A stretch of 64,000 nt of DNA from Eubacterium sp. (lineage in GTDB: Bacteria; Bacillota; Clostridia; Oscillospirales; Acutalibacteraceae), in the NCBI GenBank assembly GCA_017450645.1, contig JAFSTE010000021.1:124001-188000 (forward strand), written 5' to 3'. The notes beneath the pieces were generated by a model that searched no databases, was not told the DNA's origin, and saw only the letters and a list, made by a program, of their open reading frames with translations. Below, one piece after another: positions 53,508-62,879 of the stretch. Position numbers and translations under genes: made by a program. Each line of letters opens with the position of its first letter. The stretch's first letter is position 1.

Positions 53508-54290
53508 CTAAAGCGACTCGAAATAATCGAAGTCAACTTCGTTTCCGTTTTTGTCCTCAAAATGGTAAATCAGCTTATGTTCGGCAGCTTCTTTTTTATA
53601 CCTTGCGCCGTATTTTGAAAAGCCGTGGCTGTAAAGCTCGTTTTCCGATAGCAGCTTAGTTAACCACAAAGGCATAGCGCCGAGAATTTTAATCTCCATA
53701 ATATATGTATTCTCGGGGAGCAGGAACTCGTCCTCGTCGCTTTCGCCAAGCACGAAATTACTGCGCCTTGTCCTTAAATTACGGTCGAAGGTCATACGGA
53801 AATTGCTGTCCTCTTTACCAAAGAGTGCGAGCCTGTCGTACTGCACATAAAGCGCAGGGGCTACCTTATTTTGCTTTAGATAGTACTGAAGCTCCTTAGC
53901 TACCTGAGCCGAAAGATAGTCCTTGGTCTTAGGGAGAATGCCCTCGTTAACAAAGGGCTCAATCTCTTTAATCTTAAGCTTTATCCTTCGCTTATTACCC
54001 ACGCCCTCGCTCTTTTTCTTGATTTCCATAAAGACCTTGTCGTCCGGGTCTTTCTTATCATAATAGGAGCGTATACGCATTTTTTCCTTATACACAGGCT
54101 TAGAGGAATTCTGTCTGATGACATCGTGGTTAATCGTGTCATAGTAGATGCTGTAAATTCTGTACTCATTTCCGCCTATGCAAAACGGGTCCAAATCCAT
54201 ATATTCAAGAAGTGTGGGCATCAGCTTATCGAGCTTTTCCTTAGAAATCATATACTTTTTTTCGTATCTTTTAAAGGTTGAGATTGCCAA
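53508..54290 (-). CDS. VTC-domain (polyphosphate polymerase-like) protein
   Basis: 260 residues, one soluble VTC domain without the SPX domain of yeast Vtc4. The start is TTG at 54290, with AAGGAAGTGATAAT upstream. The tunnel-lining residues typical of the family are seen in FKRYEKKYMISKEKL, YRIYSIYYDT, MRIRSYY, VFMEIKKKSEG and YIMEIKILGAMPLWL. Yeast Vtc4 makes polyphosphate from ATP; bacterial homologues often occur with DUF4956 and CotH genes and their product is unproven. It heads the four-gene operon. Confidence 0.9.
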   Translation of the reverse strand: MAISTFKRYEKKYMISKEKLDKLMPTLLEYMDLDPFCIGGNEYRIYSIYYDTINHDVIRQNSSKPVYKEKMRIRSYYDKKDPDDKVFMEIKKKSEGVGNKRRIKLKIKEIEPFVNEGILPKTKDYLSAQVAKELQYYLKQNKVAPALYVQYDRLALFGKEDSNFRMTFDRNLRTRRSNFVLGESDEDEFLLPENTYIMEIKILGAMPLWLTKLLSENELYSHGFSKYGARYKKEAAEHKLIYHFEDKNGNEVDFDYFESL

Positions 54291-54312
54291 ATTATCACTT
54301 CCTTGCCACTAT

Positions 54313-54341
54313 ATAATATAACTTATGTGTATAAAAGTCAA
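54313..54341 (-). promoter_or_regulatory. sigma-A promoter of the VTC/DUF4956/CotH operon
   Basis: Minus strand TTGACT (54336-54341), 17 bases, TATTAT (54313-54318), 23 bases ahead of the VTC TTG start. Confidence 0.8.
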
Positions 54342-54406
54342 ATAAAAATCAATAATTTTAAATATTTTAAGAATCGAATATTAAACGAACATTAAATAAA
54401 CGACAT

Positions 54407-55618
54407 TTATTCGCAATATTTTCTAATTAATTCCATGTCCTCGGGAATAAGGAGCACATTGTTTTCGCGGATATCGCAGTCAAGACGAAGAATATCTATA
54501 AGGTTAGGATTAGCGACGATAATCCCCTGTTCGTTTACCTTTAGGATATTGCGCTTACCACCGAGGGCTTCAATAAGCGTGCGAACGCTCTTCGGAAAGT
54601 TATCGATAACAAGCAGCGAAAAGCGCTCCATAATCAGTTTAGTTACAAAAAACGAGAGTAAAACCATAACCGTCGCGGTTAAGAATAATACAATCGGCTT
54701 ATTGATATATTTGATTAGTTCAAACACTGACGAATTTGTAACAAAGCCTATCCTTAAATCAAGTAGCGCGGACACGATGTAGCCTACAGCTATAAGCCCG
54801 AGTGAGCCTATATACAAGAGCGGTGAAGTAATTAAAAGTGCAAGGTAAAAGAGTCTTTCGTCGCCGAATAACACACTGAGAAAAACGCTCGAAATAAACG
54901 CAAAAAGAGCCTTCCCGTCAAGCCTTTTATATAGAGCGCCAAACACGCCAAGCGGTATAAAAACACAAGCGAAGTATTTACCCGTCAAATAGCCTGATAC
55001 TGCGGGTTTCGGGCTGTTCGGCGAAGCCTTAAAAATGTCGACTACACCGCTTATAACTCTGTCATTTATCACCGCAGTCGAGGAGAAAGATTTATGGTAA
55101 ATTAACCCCTCTACAGTGTCGCCGACAAAGAGCTTTAAAGCGTTATTAAATGCGCCGAACAATACGGGTTTAGCACCTAAAAAGGAGGCGATTTGCGTTT
55201 GAATTTCAAACAGATTTTTATAAAATAATGATGTTAAAAATGCAAAAAAAGAAGCGACAAACAGCATTAGTAAAACGGCATTAAGATAGCTTATTTTTTT
55301 ACAAATAAGTCCAAAAATCACGGCAAAAAACAGCCCGAAAATCAGCGCAAAATGCGCCCCGCAAAGCGCATAAAGCAGCATTTCTGCAATAAGCATAGCA
55401 ATACCCGAAGCTACCGTTTTTTTACTGTTATGGCTAATAGAAAACACAAAAAACGAGCATACCGACACATTAAAAACTACCGTACCGACTGCGCTTAAAT
55501 CCTTTTCGCCGTTCAGCATAGATATGGTATATACAAAAATGAGCGCAAAAGATGCGAGAATAATCGGGTGAGATGATAGAATTTTAATCTTTTTTATACA
55601 ATTATATAAAGCGTCCAT
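54407..55618 (-). CDS. PTS EIICB-like membrane protein without the EIIB cysteine
   Basis: 403 residues, about nine membrane segments then a ~60-residue soluble tail. The order resembles glucose-family PTS EIIC: LGAKPVLFGAFNNALKLF, a segment like AISSVFLSVLFGDERLFYLAL where E-P-I-E is usual, and SPLLYIGSLGLIAVGY. The tail (LIEALGGKRNILKVNEQGII, residues ~350-370) looks like an EIIB domain, where GGxxNI is followed by the DACxTRL phosphorylation site; here the Cys is absent. Phosphoryl transfer is therefore not expected. It may have become a sensor or simple transporter. It lies 28 bases after the metallophosphoesterase gene. Confidence 0.5.
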   Translation of the reverse strand: MDALYNCIKKIKILSSHPIILASFALIFVYTISMLNGEKDLSAVGTVVFNVSVCSFFVFSISHNSKKTVASGIAMLIAEMLLYALCGAHFALIFGLFFAVIFGLICKKISYLNAVLLMLFVASFFAFLTSLFYKNLFEIQTQIASFLGAKPVLFGAFNNALKLFVGDTVEGLIYHKSFSSTAVINDRVISGVVDIFKASPNSPKPAVSGYLTGKYFACVFIPLGVFGALYKRLDGKALFAFISSVFLSVLFGDERLFYLALLITSPLLYIGSLGLIAVGYIVSALLDLRIGFVTNSSVFELIKYINKPIVLFLTATVMVLLSFFVTKLIMERFSLLVIDNFPKSVRTLIEALGGKRNILKVNEQGIIVANPNLIDILRLDCDIRENNVLLIPEDMELIRKYCE

Positions 55619-55646
55619 ACATTTAGTATGAACGCTTTAGCTTAAA

Positions 55647-57005
55647 TTATTTCAATATTAATGTTGCGTTATAGTCGTCGATATCGTAATTATACGCCGA
55701 ATTTTTAAGAAGGTCATAGATATCGGCAGGCTGTCCGTCAAAGGTCTTAGCCTTAATCTTTTTCAGTATAGGTCTTATTCTGCCGATAAAGTTAAGGAAC
55801 AGGTCGCCCTTTGGCGTACCGGGGGCGAAGTATTGATTACCCTCAAACACCATTCTCACAAGCTCTGCGCAATAGAGTTTAAGCGGCATTTTTTTAAGCT
55901 CGCTGTCGGGGCATTTAATACAAAGCAGCCTGCAGGCGCCGCCAACAGATATGGAATTCAGCCTTTTGCCGAGCCTTTTTACAATCGGGAAAATGTTCTT
56001 TTTATCCCCTGCTCCGAACTTACGCATAACATTATACGGGTTATCGCGAAGGTCGAGGAAGGTGTTTAGTATCATATTATCAAACAGGTCCGAAAGGTAC
56101 TGTTTGCAGGACTTTCCGCCCGTATCCCAGTCAAAATCGGGAGTCGGAATTGACTGAATATTGACCTTACTGTCAGACTCAATTTCAACAAGACGGATAA
56201 CCGACGGGTCGGCAATAATCGAGCCGGTACAGACATCGAAAATCTTATTGCCGCTCTCTGTTTCGCGCACATTAATGCTCTGGTTGTGCATATGGCCCGT
56301 AAACACAAGGTGCACGCCCTCGTCGGCGAGCATTTTAGTCACCTCGTCAGCGTCGCGCTGAATAGTGGTATTAATAACAGAAAGTATCGGCTGACCCGGC
56401 AAAAGCGGATAATGATTCATGGCAAACATCATTTGCCCGTCCTCACGCGCTTTTTTGGTCTGCTCCTTTATCCACGCGATATGTGCCTCGTCAAAGGTGT
56501 GGCGGTGCTCTCTGTCGCCGTCATTACAAAGCGCAAGCAGCCTTACGCCGTCACAAAGCTGAGCTACATAGGACATATGCTCCCTGTCCACTGCGATAGC
56601 GTCCTTAAAGCCGTAGTCATAGTAGAGGTCGAAAAGTTCCTCATACGCTGTTTTTTCGGGCTCATATCTGCCGTTTTCGTTAAACGCGAACGGGTCGTTC
56701 TTGCAGTCGTGGTCGGCGGTGATTACATAAATCTTTTTACCGCTTGACTTAAGCTTTTTAAGATGCTCAATAAACGCAAGGTGGCTCTCTTTTTCGCCGT
56801 TAAAGGTAAGGTCGCCCGCTATAAGCAGAGTATCCGCACCGTCAGCGTTTTCAAGCCAGTTGAACACCGACTCGTTAATGGCCTGAGTTTCGGCATAGCA
56901 TTTTTGCTCATAGCGCATAAATTCGTCATACTCCTTGCCGAAAGCGCCGAGCGAGTTTTTAAAATAATGAGGGTCTGCGATAAGATAAAAACTAAAAGGT
57001 TTCAT
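55647..57005 (-). CDS. calcineurin-like metallophosphoesterase
   Basis: 452 residues from ATG at 57005, with AGGA ten bases upstream; a GTG at 57014 would add three. Metal-binding motifs are in order: ADPHYF (residues ~11-16), IAGDLTFNGEKESH, ITADHD, MNHYPLL and FTGHMHNQS. The C-terminal ~170 residues are an additional helical domain. There is no signal peptide, so it is cytoplasmic. Substrates of such enzymes include cyclic nucleotides, phospholipids and phosphoproteins; none is indicated here. Its start is three bases from the upstream gene's stop. Confidence 0.85.
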   Translation of the reverse strand: MKPFSFYLIADPHYFKNSLGAFGKEYDEFMRYEQKCYAETQAINESVFNWLENADGADTLLIAGDLTFNGEKESHLAFIEHLKKLKSSGKKIYVITADHDCKNDPFAFNENGRYEPEKTAYEELFDLYYDYGFKDAIAVDREHMSYVAQLCDGVRLLALCNDGDREHRHTFDEAHIAWIKEQTKKAREDGQMMFAMNHYPLLPGQPILSVINTTIQRDADEVTKMLADEGVHLVFTGHMHNQSINVRETESGNKIFDVCTGSIIADPSVIRLVEIESDSKVNIQSIPTPDFDWDTGGKSCKQYLSDLFDNMILNTFLDLRDNPYNVMRKFGAGDKKNIFPIVKRLGKRLNSISVGGACRLLCIKCPDSELKKMPLKLYCAELVRMVFEGNQYFAPGTPKGDLFLNFIGRIRPILKKIKAKTFDGQPADIYDLLKNSAYNYDIDDYNATLILK

Positions 57006-57007
57006 AA

Positions 57008-57259
57008 TTACCACTTCCTGTTATTAAAATCGGGACAGTCTGCGTCTTTAAGTCTTGCTCTGACTTCGACATAGCAGCCGCATTTTCTGCACATCCCCGA
57101 CAAAAGATAATCGCACCGTTTGCAGTGCGATATTCTTTTTAAATATTCGTCCTCGGTAACGAGGGTTTGTTTATCAAGCGTTGAGACATATTGCATAATC
57201 TCGCTGTATGTAACGCTTTCGCCCGCTTCAAGAAGCAGGCATTTTTTACAGTTTTGCAT
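57008..57259 (-). CDS. small zinc-ribbon protein (DUF6171-like)
   Basis: 83 residues. An N-terminal CKKC pair (residues 4-7) and a later set SHCKRCDYLLSGMCRKCGCYVEVRA near residues 44-69 (in parts HCKRC, MCRKCGC) make up a zinc-binding fold, with a final Cys in DADCPDF. CGCYVExRA is characteristic of the small DUF6171 group. ATG shares one base with the GH51 stop (TAATG), so it is translationally coupled. Its role is unknown; perhaps a nucleic-acid or protein adaptor. Confidence 0.8.
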   Translation of the reverse strand: MQNCKKCLLLEAGESVTYSEIMQYVSTLDKQTLVTEDEYLKRISHCKRCDYLLSGMCRKCGCYVEVRARLKDADCPDFNNRKW

Positions 57260-58746
57260 TATTCTATTGTAAACTTAACCACCGAGCAGGCAGGAATAGT
57301 AGCCGTAAAGCCGTCCGACAGCTTCCTGAAGCCGTCAAACTCAACGGTCTTAACAGCATCGGAATTATCAAAATCGTTCTTGTCGTGGCACTCGCCGCTA
57401 AGGATTTCAGCCTTAACGGACTTAACCTTTCTGTCCGCAATCTGACACTTAATCTTAGCCGCTTTCGTGGCAGAGGTGTTAGTGATTGTAGAGTAAATAA
57501 CGCCGTTTTCGTCAATAGACGCGGACTCGACAAGCTGCGGGAACTCCCTGTCGCCGTCGTTTTTGGACTTAATCTTATCGGTCGTGATGTAAGAGCCGAT
57601 AAGGGTATTATCCTGGTGCTCCTTATACATCTTAAAGACGAAATAAGTCGGGGTTTTAATCATTTTTTCGCCGTCGGTAAGTATTACGGACTGCAGCACA
57701 TTAACAGTCTGCGCGATATTAGCCATCATAATCCTGTCGGCGTGCTTATTGAAAATATTAAGCGTAAGACCTGCAACAATAGCGTCACGCATTGTGTTTT
57801 GCTGATACAAAAATCCGGGATTTGTACCGGGCTCAACATCAAACCAGGTGCCCCACTCGTCAACAATAAGCTTCATATTCTCATTAGGCGCAACGCTGTC
57901 GAGCATAGCGATATGGTTTTTAACAAGCTCTTCCATACGGTAAGCCTTATAAATAGTAGAAATATACTCGTTATTATCAAAAACGGTTGCGCCGCCCTTG
58001 TTGTGCCACTGACCCGTAGGGACAGTGTAGTAATGAAGCGATATGCCGTCTGTGCGCCATTTAACGCGCTCCGCTACCTTTTTAGTCCAGTTATAGTCGT
58101 CCACATTAGGACCGCAGGCGATACGCAATAAATGCTCGCCCTGCTTATAGTCGCGGCAATAGGTGTTGTAGCGCCTGTAAAGGTTTGCGTAATACTCGGG
58201 CTCCATCTGTCCGCCGCAGCCCCAGGACTCGTTACCTACGCCGAAATACTTAAGGTCAAACGGCTCTTTGCTGCCGTTTTGCTCGCGGAGTTTCGCCATA
58301 GGCGATACGCCGTCAAAGGTCATATACTCGACCCACTCGTTCATCTCCTGAACAGTGCCCGAGCCGACATTGCCGTTGACATATGTATCGCAGCCAAGCT
58401 GACGGCAAAGCTCAAAGTATTCGTGAGTACCGAAGGAATTATCCTCTACAACTCCGCCCCAGTGGGTGTTAACCATATGCTTACGGTCTTTTTTCGGACC
58501 TATACCGTCCTTCCAGTGATACTCGTCGGCAAAGCAACCGCCGGGCCAGCGCAAAACGGGAATTCCCATCTCTTTAAGCGCGTTTACGACATCGCAGCGC
58601 ATACCGTTAACATTAGGAATTTTAGAGTTCTCGCCAACATAAATTCCCTCGTAAATACATCTGCCGAGGTGCTCACTGAAATGACCGTAAATATCCTTAT
58701 TAATCTTAGCAATTTTTTGGTTAGGGTTAATTAAATACTTTTCCAT
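57259..58746 (-). CDS. intracellular alpha-L-arabinofuranosidase, GH51
   Basis: 495 residues, the usual GH51 length. [19 protein letters not shown] at the N-terminus and [20 protein letters not shown] are family signatures. The acid/base Glu is in [12 protein letters not shown] near residue 175 and the nucleophile Glu in [11 protein letters not shown] near residue 296. There is no signal peptide, so it acts on imported arabinose-containing oligosaccharides. GAGGGCTATT precedes ATG at 58746. The upstream symporter and peptidase genes share its transcript; the symporter is the likely importer of its substrate. Confidence 0.95.
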   Translation of the reverse strand: MEKYLINPNQKIAKINKDIYGHFSEHLGRCIYEGIYVGENSKIPNVNGMRCDVVNALKEMGIPVLRWPGGCFADEYHWKDGIGPKKDRKHMVNTHWGGVVEDNSFGTHEYFELCRQLGCDTYVNGNVGSGTVQEMNEWVEYMTFDGVSPMAKLREQNGSKEPFDLKYFGVGNESWGCGGQMEPEYYANLYRRYNTYCRDYKQGEHLLRIACGPNVDDYNWTKKVAERVKWRTDGISLHYYTVPTGQWHNKGGATVFDNNEYISTIYKAYRMEELVKNHIAMLDSVAPNENMKLIVDEWGTWFDVEPGTNPGFLYQQNTMRDAIVAGLTLNIFNKHADRIMMANIAQTVNVLQSVILTDGEKMIKTPTYFVFKMYKEHQDNTLIGSYITTDKIKSKNDGDREFPQLVESASIDENGVIYSTITNTSATKAAKIKCQIADRKVKSVKAEILSGECHDKNDFDNSDAVKTVEFDGFRKLSDGFTATIPACSVVKFTIE

Positions 58747-58755
58747 AATAGCCCT

Positions 58756-59829
58756 CTACAATATAATTAAGTCTTTTGTGACTGTGCTTAAATTAACTCT
58801 GCGCTCGGGTGAAAGATAGCACACATCCTCTATCCTTATACCGAATTTATCGGGCAGATAAATTCCCGGCTCGATTGACGAAACATTACCCGTTTCGTAG
58901 GTGTCAACGCTTCTCGGCGAAGCGTTAAAGCCCTCGTGAATCTCAAGCCCTACGCCGTGACCGAGCCCGTGCCTGAAGTACTGCGCCATATCTTTAGTAT
59001 CAAGGACATCGTACGCTGCTTTATACACATCGGCGCATTTTTTGCCTGCGTTAAAAGCATATATTCCCGCAAGCTGCGCCTTTAAAACAAGGTCGTACAT
59101 CTCGCGCATTTCGTCCGTCGCGCTGCCAACGGCAACGGTACGCGTCATATCGGAATGATAGCCTTTGTAGGTAGCACCAAAATCAAATAGAACAAAGTCG
59201 CCCTCTTTGATAACGCTGTCCCCCGGTACGCCGTGAGGCATAGAGGTATGAGCGCCCGTAAGAAGTATCGTATCAAACGACAGACCGTGCGAGCCGTTTT
59301 TCGCCATAAGGTAATCAAACTGCGCAGCAAGCTCCTTTTCGGTTTTGCCGACCTCAACGAAATTAAGCAGCTCTAAAAATGACTTTTCGGCAATAGCGTT
59401 AGCCGTTTTCATCATCTCGATTTCGTAAGGCTCCTTGCGGTTGCGCTCGCGCATAAGCCTGTCGCCGAGCGGCAAAAGCTCAACGCCCTCGCAGTTACTC
59501 TTAATATCGTTATAGCGTTTTAATGTAATAGTTTCGTCCTCGTAAACAAGGGACTTTATGCCAAGTTTTTTGACATACTCGCCGAGCTCTTTAACAAAGC
59601 CGGTATTGATTTCAACAACCTCTAAGCCGGTGTTTTTTGCGTTATTCTGTGCCGTTTCGGTATAGCGGGAGTCCACAAAGTGAATACCGCTGCCGTCCTT
59701 CGTGACGAACACAATGCCCTCGCTCGGCGAAAAGCCGCACAAATAGTGCATATTAGCTTCGTCGCAAAGTATCAGCGCGTCGCCGCCGAGCTCGTTAAGT
59801 ATATCAACACATTTTTTAATATTATTCAA
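58756..59829 (-). CDS. M24 family metallopeptidase (Xaa-Pro aminopeptidase type)
   Basis: 357 residues. The N-terminal creatinase-like domain (ALILCDEANMHYLCGFSP) is followed by the pita-bread domain with metal ligands: FDFGATYKGYHSDMTRT (two Asp), HGLGHGVGLEIHE (His), SSIEPGIYLP (Glu) and RIEDVCYL (Glu). This is the standard pattern for aminopeptidase P/prolidase-type enzymes. The start is TTG at 59829, inside the end of the symporter gene. A peptidase inside a sugar operon is odd; it may simply be a housekeeping gene joined to the transcript. Confidence 0.92.
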   Translation of the reverse strand: MNNIKKCVDILNELGGDALILCDEANMHYLCGFSPSEGIVFVTKDGSGIHFVDSRYTETAQNNAKNTGLEVVEINTGFVKELGEYVKKLGIKSLVYEDETITLKRYNDIKSNCEGVELLPLGDRLMRERNRKEPYEIEMMKTANAIAEKSFLELLNFVEVGKTEKELAAQFDYLMAKNGSHGLSFDTILLTGAHTSMPHGVPGDSVIKEGDFVLFDFGATYKGYHSDMTRTVAVGSATDEMREMYDLVLKAQLAGIYAFNAGKKCADVYKAAYDVLDTKDMAQYFRHGLGHGVGLEIHEGFNASPRSVDTYETGNVSSIEPGIYLPDKFGIRIEDVCYLSPERRVNLSTVTKDLIIL

Positions 59830-62122
59830 CTGTTTCTGCTACCTCTTCGTTTGCTTCTTCAATCTCCTGCTGAGCCTTAGCGTCCTCATAAAGCGCCTCT
59901 ATCTCGTCAAAGTGGCTGTAATTCTCATACTGCTTGAGGAATTTCTTAGCGTCGTTATAAGGCTTAGCCGCACGGTTAAAGCGTGCAAACTCGTCCATAA
60001 GAGCCTTAGCCTCTTTCTGAACCTCTTTCTTTTCTGCAGAAAGCGCCTTTGCGCCCTCTTTATCATTTTTGTTCTTTGCAAGCTCAAAGATTTCCTTGTC
60101 GAGTTCGTCCTCTTTGTCAAACAAAGCGATAAGAGCATCCATATCGGGAGCCTTAAACTCGTTTACAGTGCCGTAGAACTTGTCGTAAGCCTTTTTAGCA
60201 GAGCGCTTGTCGCTTGCAATCTGGATACGGAACTTACGGAATTCCTTTTCTTCGCGGGTGGTTTTGGGAAGTGCCTTAGCCTCTTGTCTTTCAACCTTAA
60301 CGGCTGCAAGGTCTATGTCTTTAATAAACTCAAATCCGCGATTGAAAATATCGGTGTACACTTCGAGCTTATGCTGACCGAGCGCGGTGTTAAATTTATC
60401 AAGCTCTTCGCATACGAACTTAGAAATATCAATCTCTTCGTTATATTCAAGCGCTTCTTTATAAGCCTTTTTAGCTTCTTTTTTAGAAACGCCGTTTTGC
60501 TGATAGTCAAGCTTATTTGTGCTTTTAGGAGTTTCCTCAGCCATCTTGCGCGCGTTATCTACAAGCTCGATAGCTTCTACTATCTGTGCGTTTTCAAGGG
60601 CGTTGTTGGAATAGTCCTCAAAGAGTGAACGAACCTTAAGAACGCGGATAACGCTCTTTTGCTTCTTCTCGGTAAAGTCGTAGAAGAAGTACGGAACAAC
60701 ATTGAGGAACGCGCCAACTGCACACATAATAATGAGTGCGGGCAGGAACTTCCACAGAAGTCCCGGTTCACCGGTATCTACAAAGAGAATATCGAACGAT
60801 TTCTCATAACCGTTGCCCTCGTAAATACCGTATTTTTCCTGGAACGCAGGGATTACCGCTGCGGTAAAGAGCGTAACAAGGTTACCGATAGTAGCAACTG
60901 CGGCAAACATACCGTCGATACGCTCGCCGGATTTATACTGCTGATAGTCGCGTATATCCGCCTGAATTGCGGGAGTAGTAATCTGCTCAAACGCGCTGAA
61001 CAGATAGTTAAGCCAGATACAGAATACAAGCCACCAGAAACTTTTAACGTTAATCAGCATAAGCAAAATGCAGACAACGTTCATAAGGTTTACCGCTACA
61101 AGCACTGACTTTTTGCCGAAACGCTTTACAAAGAACGGCGCGGCAATCATACCCCAGAACGATGCGTTGCCGATAATAATCCATGCGGTTCCGTATATTG
61201 CAGGGTCTACGGTTTTACCGTAGTTCTGGTTATAGTAAAGAATATTGTAGTAAGCAAGCTCAAGGAAGCCGAGCCAGCCTGCAAGCGAGATAATCCAGAA
61301 ATACTTATTCTTAGCAACTTCCTTAAGCGCGTCGATAAAGCGAATCTGAATAGTATGCGTCTTTGCCTGTACGATTTTCTCCTCGGTATTGGCGAATACG
61401 ACTATGGTAAGTCCGATACCGATTACTGCATAGATAGGATATGCAATTCTGTAAACAAGAATGTTGGACTGGTCTGTCTTTGTAATCTGCGCAATAAGGG
61501 GATTAACAAAATTCATTATTGACGGAGCAAGTGAATATACAACCGCCTTTACTGCAAGAACGTCCGTCCTCTCCTGCGTGTTGGGTGACAGAACGTGAAT
61601 AAGATTTTCGTAAGCATCTTTAAAGAAGAAGAAAAAGAAATGCAGTGCGAGGTTGCATATAAATACAACGACTAATTTAATCCAGTAGCCCTTTTCATAT
61701 CCGAGCATTTTGCCCGGGAACATACTGTACATAAGCTCATACGGGAACCAGACATAAATTAGCGCGACAATCGCAGTCGGGATACCCATAGACAGCAGGT
61801 ACGGTCGGTACTTACCGCCCTTACCGCGCGTATTATCGACCATATTAGCCCTGACGGCGGTCAGCGGAACATTAAGTATAGTCGCGATAAGATAAATTAT
61901 GTACGAATGTGAAGGGCTTACGCCGATAGCCGTACTTACGATAATATTAGTAGTACTTACAATAAGCGTAGAGCCGAGCTGGATAATAAAGTAAGCGCCG
62001 ATACCGCCGAAGGCATACGCGCCTATTTCCTTAAAGGTCATATACTTACCTTTAGGAGGTACTTTCCAGTAACTCTTAACATCACTGATGGTATTTTTGG
62101 CTTTCGCCACAAAATCAGCCAT
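59822..62122 (-). CDS. GPH-type sugar:cation symporter with long charged C-terminal extension
   Basis: 766 residues from ATG at 62122, with GGGGAGTG upstream; longer frames lack a ribosome site. The first ~485 residues hold about twelve membrane segments and the GPH/MFS pattern (SHSYIIYLIATILNVPLTAVR, ANMVDNTRGKGGKYRPYL). The last ~275 residues are soluble, very rich in Lys, Glu and Ala, and probably coiled-coil. GPH porters are normally ~450-500 residues, so the tail is an addition. It has a consensus promoter and leads the GH51 operon, so an arabinose-containing oligosaccharide is the likely substrate. Confidence 0.85.
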   Translation of the reverse strand: MADFVAKAKNTISDVKSYWKVPPKGKYMTFKEIGAYAFGGIGAYFIIQLGSTLIVSTTNIIVSTAIGVSPSHSYIIYLIATILNVPLTAVRANMVDNTRGKGGKYRPYLLSMGIPTAIVALIYVWFPYELMYSMFPGKMLGYEKGYWIKLVVVFICNLALHFFFFFFKDAYENLIHVLSPNTQERTDVLAVKAVVYSLAPSIMNFVNPLIAQITKTDQSNILVYRIAYPIYAVIGIGLTIVVFANTEEKIVQAKTHTIQIRFIDALKEVAKNKYFWIISLAGWLGFLELAYYNILYYNQNYGKTVDPAIYGTAWIIIGNASFWGMIAAPFFVKRFGKKSVLVAVNLMNVVCILLMLINVKSFWWLVFCIWLNYLFSAFEQITTPAIQADIRDYQQYKSGERIDGMFAAVATIGNLVTLFTAAVIPAFQEKYGIYEGNGYEKSFDILFVDTGEPGLLWKFLPALIIMCAVGAFLNVVPYFFYDFTEKKQKSVIRVLKVRSLFEDYSNNALENAQIVEAIELVDNARKMAEETPKSTNKLDYQQNGVSKKEAKKAYKEALEYNEEIDISKFVCEELDKFNTALGQHKLEVYTDIFNRGFEFIKDIDLAAVKVERQEAKALPKTTREEKEFRKFRIQIASDKRSAKKAYDKFYGTVNEFKAPDMDALIALFDKEDELDKEIFELAKNKNDKEGAKALSAEKKEVQKEAKALMDEFARFNRAAKPYNDAKKFLKQYENYSHFDEIEALYEDAKAQQEIEEANEEVAETVE

Positions 62123-62156
62123 AATTTCACTCCCCAAATCATAATAAGATAATTTT

Positions 62157-62185
62157 ATTATACTTGTATATATATGGTATGTCAA
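62157..62185 (-). promoter_or_regulatory. sigma-A promoter of the symporter/GH51 operon
   Basis: Minus strand TTGACA (62180-62185), 17 bases, TATAAT (62157-62162): a perfect consensus pair, 35 bases upstream of the symporter ATG. No clear sugar-repressor palindrome was found around it. Confidence 0.85.
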
Positions 62186-62230
62186 TAAAAAGCGTATAAA
62201 TTTGGTACACTATTTCGCATCAAAAAAATA

Positions 62231-62258
62231 AAAGGACCGACGCAGTCATCGGTCCTTT
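62231..62258 (-). terminator. intrinsic terminator of the 62268-63806 operon
   Basis: Arms AAAGGACCGA (62231-62240) and TCGGTCCTTT (62249-62258) with an eight-base loop. On the minus strand TATTTTTTTG follows. Confidence 0.92.
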
Positions 62259-62267
62259 AAAAATATT

Positions 62268-62870
62268 TTAATCTTCGCTGTTATCGGAGTCTGTTATCTC
62301 CTCTTCATTATCCTCGTCCTCGGGATAATTACGCTTTTTCCAGCTGTTGTACCAGACTCTGATAAGAAATGCAAGGCACACAAGCACATATACCGCAACG
62401 ATAACGGATACAATCACTTTAAGCGAGTTAGCCTTTTCCTGAGCTTTAATAAGGAAGCCGAGCGTTACAAAAGCGCCGTCCTGCTTAAAGTTACCCTTGC
62501 CCTTGTTTTCCTCGTATTTCTCTTTATAAATACTTTTCTGCTTAGCCTGCTCCTCGGCGTTATAATAGATACCGCCGTCAAGGACAATTTTTTTCTTTTT
62601 GCCGTTTTCGTCCTTGCCGAAATAATAAACATTATAGGCTTCGATAGGCTCGTCCTTGGTTTTGTCATACTTTTTATTCTCTTCAATATAGAAGGTAATA
62701 GTTTCGCCGTTATCGTCATATTCAAGCGTTTCGGGCATAAGCATAACCGATAGCTTAGTGCCGATAGCCTGACTTGTGTTAACAAGTATTACACCGACAA
62801 TTCCCGCAACCGCAATAGTCGCGAGAATAATGCCGATAATTAACATTTTTTTGTTTTTAACCTTTGCCAT
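62268..62870 (-). CDS. membrane protein with two terminal helices, unknown
   Basis: 200 residues. One N-terminal helix (MLIIGIILATIAVAGIVGVI) and one near residues 150-170 (VIVSVIVAVYVLVCLAFLI) flank a charged extracytoplasmic domain of ~110 residues rich in Lys, Glu and Tyr (YIEENKKYDKTKDEPIEAYN). The tail is acidic (NEEEITDSDNSED). Both ends face the cytoplasm if the loop is outside. I recognise no family. It lies nine bases after the zinc-ribbon membrane protein and before the terminator, so the two are probably one functional unit. Confidence 0.75.
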   Translation of the reverse strand: MAKVKNKKMLIIGIILATIAVAGIVGVILVNTSQAIGTKLSVMLMPETLEYDDNGETITFYIEENKKYDKTKDEPIEAYNVYYFGKDENGKKKKIVLDGGIYYNAEEQAKQKSIYKEKYEENKGKGNFKQDGAFVTLGFLIKAQEKANSLKVIVSVIVAVYVLVCLAFLIRVWYNSWKKRNYPEDEDNEEEITDSDNSED

Positions 62871-62879
62871 TTTTTAATC

